From the NCBI GenBank assembly GCA_964619785.1, contig CAZUGH010000074.1:1-8831 (forward strand): DNA of 8,831 bases, read 5' to 3'. Made by a program: the position numbers and the translations under genes. The DNA is from CAZUGH01 sp964619785. GTDB lineage: Bacteria; Bacillota; Clostridia; Lachnospirales; Lachnospiraceae. Shown here in pieces: positions 6,924 through 8,831 of the stretch. Under the pieces are notes generated by a model. That model had not been told where the DNA came from. It was given only the letters and a program-made list of their open reading frames with translations, and did no database searches. Each line of letters opens with the position of its first letter. Positions within the stretch are counted from its first letter, which is position 1.

Positions 6924-7090
6924 TCATAGCCTGTAACCATGTTGTTGTACCCCTTTTCAAATCTTCCACCACGATTCCAGCATGCCACACGAATCGTCGT
7001 TTTCGCTTCTACATGCTGCTCCTCATACGTAAAAAGAATTGTTATGGAAAACAGAATCATAATAACGCTTCTGTATACAAACCTTTTCAT
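6881..7090 (-). pseudogene. Signal peptide and start of an extracellular sensor domain, truncated hybrid-kinase N-terminus
   Basis: An open frame of 69 residues. MKRFVYRSVIMILFSITILFT forms a positively charged n-region and hydrophobic core of a signal or anchor sequence. TIRVACWNRGGRFEKGYNNMVTGYD follows, which resembles the first strand-helix of bacterial type 3 solute-binding domains that serve as sensors in hybrid kinases of Clostridia. After GYD (6923-6925) homology stops and the frame runs 13 further codons through kinase DNA in the wrong phase to a TAG at 6881-6883. I prefer the ATG at 7090, with AAGGGG about nine bases upstream; the ATG at 7099 directly abuts that SD. A short secreted peptide cannot be excluded but is less likely than a truncated kinase gene. 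Confidence 0.6.
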
Positions 7091-7138
7091 CTGCTTCATC
7101 CCCTTGTATGCAATCCAAAGATTTACACCTACAGGATT

Positions 7139-7168
7139 ATTTTACCACAATTTTGCAAAATAGACCAA
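7139..7168 (-). promoter_or_regulatory. Possible extended -10 promoter for the broken kinase gene
   Basis: On the minus strand TGGTAAAAT gives an extended -10 (TAAAAT at 7144-7139), with a poor -35 TTGGTC (7168-7163) at 18 bases. It sits between the rubrerythrin terminator and the kinase start and would leave a leader of about 40 nt. Confidence 0.45.
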
Positions 7169-7169
7169 C

Positions 7170-7205
7170 AAAAAAGGATGCATGAGCAATTCTCACACAT
7201 CCTTC
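7170..7205 (-). terminator. Intrinsic terminator after reverse rubrerythrin
   Basis: On the minus strand an 11-bp stem (7202-7192 with 7186-7176, containing two G-U pairs) closes a 5-base loop and is followed by T6 (7175-7170). It lies about 20 nt after the rubrerythrin stop and ends the perR-rubrerythrin transcript. Confidence 0.88.
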
Positions 7206-7225
7206 GGTTTACTATAAAAATCGAT

Positions 7226-7768
7226 TTATTTGAAATATCTGTTCAACAGACCTTCAAATGCCTTACCATGACGAGCTTCATCCTTAGCCATCTCATGAAC
7301 AGTATCGTGAATTGCGTCGAGGTCAGCTGCTTTTGCACGCTTAGCAAGGTCAAACTTACCAGCTGTAGCGCCGTTCTCAGCATCTACTCTCATCTGAAGA
7401 TTCTTCTGTGTCGAATCTGTCACAACTTCTCCTAACAGTTCAGCAAACTTAGCTGCATGCTCTGCTTCTTCGTAAGCTGCCTTCTCATAATACATTCCTA
7501 CTTCTGGATAGCCTTCTCTATGTGCTACACGAGCCATAGCAAGATACATACCAACTTCTGAACACTCACCTTCAAAGTTCGCACGAAGGTCTGCTACGAT
7601 ATCCTCGCTAACGCCTTTAGCAACTCCTACAACATGCTCTGCTGCCCACTGCTTCTCACCTTCCTGCTTTGTGAACTTACTTGCTGGTGCCTTACAAATT
7701 GGGCACTGCTCTGGTGCTGAATCTCCTTCGTGAACGTAACCACATACCTGACATACATATTTAGCCAT
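7226..7768 (-). CDS. Reverse rubrerythrin (N-terminal rubredoxin, C-terminal diiron domain)
   Basis: A cytoplasmic non-haem peroxidase that reduces H2O2 to water with electrons passed from NAD(P)H through a reductase and rubredoxin. The 180-residue protein has its rubredoxin-type iron site first: CQVC (6-9) and CPIC (22-25). Then comes the four-helix ferritin-like diiron domain, with ECSEVGMYLAMARVA (68-82), YEEAEHAAKF (99-108, E-x2-H) and DEARHGKAF (163-171, second E-x2-H). This domain order is opposite to classical rubrerythrin and matches the revRbr proteins studied in Clostridium acetobutylicum. Start: ATG at 7768, with GGAGG eight bases upstream; the extra 12 codons to 7804 have no SD and precede the CQVC domain without homology. 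It starts 44 nt after perR with no terminator between, so it is likely cotranscribed and PerR-controlled. Confidence 0.93.
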   Translation of the reverse strand: MAKYVCQVCGYVHEGDSAPEQCPICKAPASKFTKQEGEKQWAAEHVVGVAKGVSEDIVADLRANFEGECSEVGMYLAMARVAHREGYPEVGMYYEKAAYEEAEHAAKFAELLGEVVTDSTQKNLQMRVDAENGATAGKFDLAKRAKAADLDAIHDTVHEMAKDEARHGKAFEGLLNRYFK

Positions 7769-7812
7769 AATCATTTCCTCCAATTCTTTCCGCCTTCTAG
7801 GCAATCTTTGTC

Positions 7813-8193
7813 TTATTTACAGTTTGGACATTTTCCATAAAAATATGCTTTATGCCCTTCAATTGTGCCACCAAAATTCTTAGCAGCCATCTGATCCAGC
7901 TGGTCTAAGCCATCAAGTTCTAAGTCTAGAACCCGGCCACACTGGCTACATATAAAGTGATAATGTGGATCCGGATTCCCATCAAAGTGGTCAAATCCAT
8001 CATCACACGTTACCTTCATCGCTTGTCCACACTCCGTCAGGAGATTGAGATTGCGATATACAGTTCCTAGACTAATCTTCGGATACTGCTTCCCTACATG
8101 CTCATATACAACATCCGCTGTCGGATGTTCCTTCGTGGAGTGAAGATATGAGAGGATGGCTTCTCTTTGGCGACTGTATTTCAGTCCTGCCAT
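7813..8193 (-). CDS. perR: Peroxide-responsive Fur-family repressor PerR
   Basis: A metal-dependent DNA-binding repressor inactivated by H2O2-driven oxidation of its metal-site histidines. The 126 residues align without gaps to B. subtilis PerR as I recall it, at a constant offset of 14. The regulatory-metal ligands H23, D71, H77, H79 and D90 match H37, D85, H91, H93 and D104, and the structural zinc cysteines C82, C85, C122 and C125 match the two CxxC pairs. Aspartate at 90, where Fur proteins tend to have glutamate, supports PerR over Fur. The helix-turn-helix spans about 24-55 (HPTADVVYEHV to GTVYRNLNLL). The usual first helix (about 14 residues) is absent. Start: ATG at 8193 with AAGGAG seven bases upstream; the in-frame ATG at 8223 has no SD and lies in the operator. 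First gene of a perR-rubrerythrin operon. Confidence 0.92.
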   Translation of the reverse strand: MAGLKYSRQREAILSYLHSTKEHPTADVVYEHVGKQYPKISLGTVYRNLNLLTECGQAMKVTCDDGFDHFDGNPDPHYHFICSQCGRVLDLELDGLDQLDQMAAKNFGGTIEGHKAYFYGKCPNCK

Positions 8194-8208
8194 GGTATCA
8201 CTCCTTTT

Positions 8209-8227
8209 AATAATAATAATCATTACT
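8209..8227. promoter_or_regulatory. Fur/Per-box-like operator in perR leader
   Basis: The 19 bases AATAATAATAATCATTACT match the classical Fur-box consensus at 15 of 19 positions, and a 15-base window on the minus strand (TAATGATTATTATTA) matches the Bacillus Per-box 7-1-7 pattern at 11 of 14. It lies at about +8 to +26 of the perR transcript, just before the SD (8207-8201), where a bound dimer would block elongation or initiation. Autoregulation is inferred. Part of the match comes from a simple AAT repeat, which lowers confidence. Confidence 0.6.
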
Positions 8228-8240
8228 GATGTATGAGTTA

Positions 8241-8269
8241 ATTATAGCAATCATTCCTATCTTTGTCAA
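8241..8269 (-). promoter_or_regulatory. Consensus sigma-A promoter for perR-rubrerythrin operon
   Basis: On the minus strand a perfect TTGACA (8269-8264), a 17-base spacer and a perfect TATAAT (8246-8241) preceded by TGC (extended -10). This is the strongest promoter in the window, starting transcription near 8234. Such strength fits a gene held down by a repressor. Confidence 0.92.
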
Positions 8270-8321
8270 CACCTTTTTGAGAAAAATTATGAATTAATTT
8301 CAAATGCCTCACAACGTCAAA

Positions 8322-8345
8322 GAAGCCGTGCTTTCACACGGCTTC
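8322..8345 (-). terminator. Hairpin terminator after manganese catalase
   Basis: A perfect 9-bp stem GAAGCCGTG/CACGGCTTC (8322-8330, 8337-8345) with a 6-base loop, 13 nt after the catalase stop. Only three T follow on the minus strand (8321-8319 region), so termination may be partial. It separates the catalase gene from the perR promoter. Confidence 0.7.
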
Positions 8346-8358
8346 CTCTCATATCTAT

Positions 8359-8831
8359 CTACTTCTTATTACACAGCAAACTATCGTAAGATGGATTAAA
8401 TGCATAATAATTCTTCGAATTCAATTCGTCATTTACCAGTCTCAGGCTCTCACCAAAACGCTGGTAATGCACAATCTCTCTTTCCCTAAGGAAGCGAATC
8501 GGGTCCGCCACATCATGGTCCTTAACTAGGCGAAGTATATTGTCGTAGGTAGTTCTTGCCTTTTGCTCAGCCGCTAAATCCTCATGCAAATCCGTAATCG
8601 GATCTCCTTTTGACTGAATCGTTGTTGCCTGCCAAGGAATACCCGCTGCTGCCTGAGGCCAAATTCCCAGCGTATGGTCAACATAATAATCCGCGAAGCC
8701 ACCTGCTTGAATCTCCTCTGGCGTGAGGTTACGTGTCAATTGGTGAACAATCGCACATATCATCTCGGCATGTGCCATCTCTTCTGTACCTATAGATGAT
8801 ACGAAATCACCCCAATGGGTACTAATACACC
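8359..8831 (-). CDS. Manganese catalase family protein (CotJC-like), 5' end outside window
   Basis: A dimanganese catalase-fold protein; the family disproportionates H2O2 and includes the spore-coat protein CotJC of Bacillus and Clostridium. The visible 156 C-terminal residues include IGTEEMAHAEM, with the E-x2-H pair that binds manganese, LHEDLAAEQKAR with a third-helix glutamate ligand, and REREIVHYQRFGE with the second histidine ligand. HTLGIWPQAAAGIPWQA is typical of the family loop. All expected ligands in this half are present. The first ligand glutamate and the start are off the right edge. The product is short relative to full Mn catalases, as in CotJC types. It is followed by its own terminator and lies directly upstream of the perR operon, so it adds a peroxide-removing enzyme to that cluster. 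Whether it is a spore-coat or vegetative enzyme cannot be told here. Confidence 0.9.
   Translation of the reverse strand, partial: CISTHWGDFVSSIGTEEMAHAEMICAIVHQLTRNLTPEEIQAGGFADYYVDHTLGIWPQAAAGIPWQATTIQSKGDPITDLHEDLAAEQKARTTYDNILRLVKDHDVADPIRFLREREIVHYQRFGESLRLVNDELNSKNYYAFNPSYDSLLCNKK

Noticed and set aside
7777..7805. Small GCCT-AGA-AGGC hairpin between perR and rubrerythrin as a terminator
   Set aside because: Only a 4-bp stem with a 3-base loop and no T-run; transcription should pass through it.
8209..8220. AAT trinucleotide run as a microsatellite
   Set aside because: Only four units, and it is embedded in a longer match to the Fur-box consensus, so an operator is the better explanation.
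1..8831. tRNA, rRNA, CRISPR arrays, insertion sequences, attachment sites
   Set aside because: No cloverleaf, spaced direct repeats, transposase motifs or terminal inverted repeats were seen on either strand; gene content is ordinary chromosomal.

Overview
The window looks like a chromosomal segment of a low-GC Gram-positive anaerobe (Bacillota, class Clostridia, most plausibly Lachnospiraceae). Reasons: SecD and SecF are fused in one polypeptide; a reverse rubrerythrin sits with a PerR-type Fur protein; there is a CotJC-like manganese catalase; the remains of a kinase that appears to belong to the substrate-binding-domain hybrid kinases common in gut Clostridia are present; Shine-Dalgarno sites are strong (GGAGG/AAGGAG); and promoters match sigma-A with 17-base spacers. 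The family-level placement is an inference from protein character, not a search. A run of exactly 100 N (6565-6664) shows this is a draft scaffold.

Layout, left to right. (1) Positions 1-3014, minus strand: a compact apparent operon recJ -> TPR-containing family 2 glycosyltransferase -> Rrf2-family regulator (cut by the window edge). The spacing is 13 nt and then a 4-nt ATGA overlap. (2) Positions 3015-3157: divergent promoter region, one promoter for recJ and one for prmA. (3) Positions 3158-4111, plus strand: prmA, ribosomal protein L11 methyltransferase, alone and followed by a symmetric terminator that also serves the convergent secDF. (4) Positions 4176-6341, minus: fused secDF with its own promoter. 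(5) Positions 6431-7090, minus: remains of a hybrid sensor histidine kinase with a secreted or extracellular sensor start. It is broken by a large internal deletion or misjoin, a stop codon in the ATPase N box, and the N gap. (6) Positions 7170-8831, minus: a peroxide-defence cluster. It comprises perR -> reverse rubrerythrin, behind a near-perfect promoter with a Fur/Per-box-like operator in the leader, and upstream a manganese catalase (CotJC-like) cut by the right edge with its own terminator.

How the genes work together: the right-hand block is a coherent oxidative-stress module (H2O2 sensor-repressor, NAD(P)H-linked peroxidase, Mn catalase). The rest is housekeeping: DNA repair, ribosome modification and protein export. 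No clearly new system is visible. The points most worth a second look are the loss of a conserved intramembrane aspartate in the SecF half, the broken hybrid kinase around the assembly gap, the PerR that lacks the usual N-terminal helix, and the translational coupling of an Rrf2 regulator to a glycosyltransferase.
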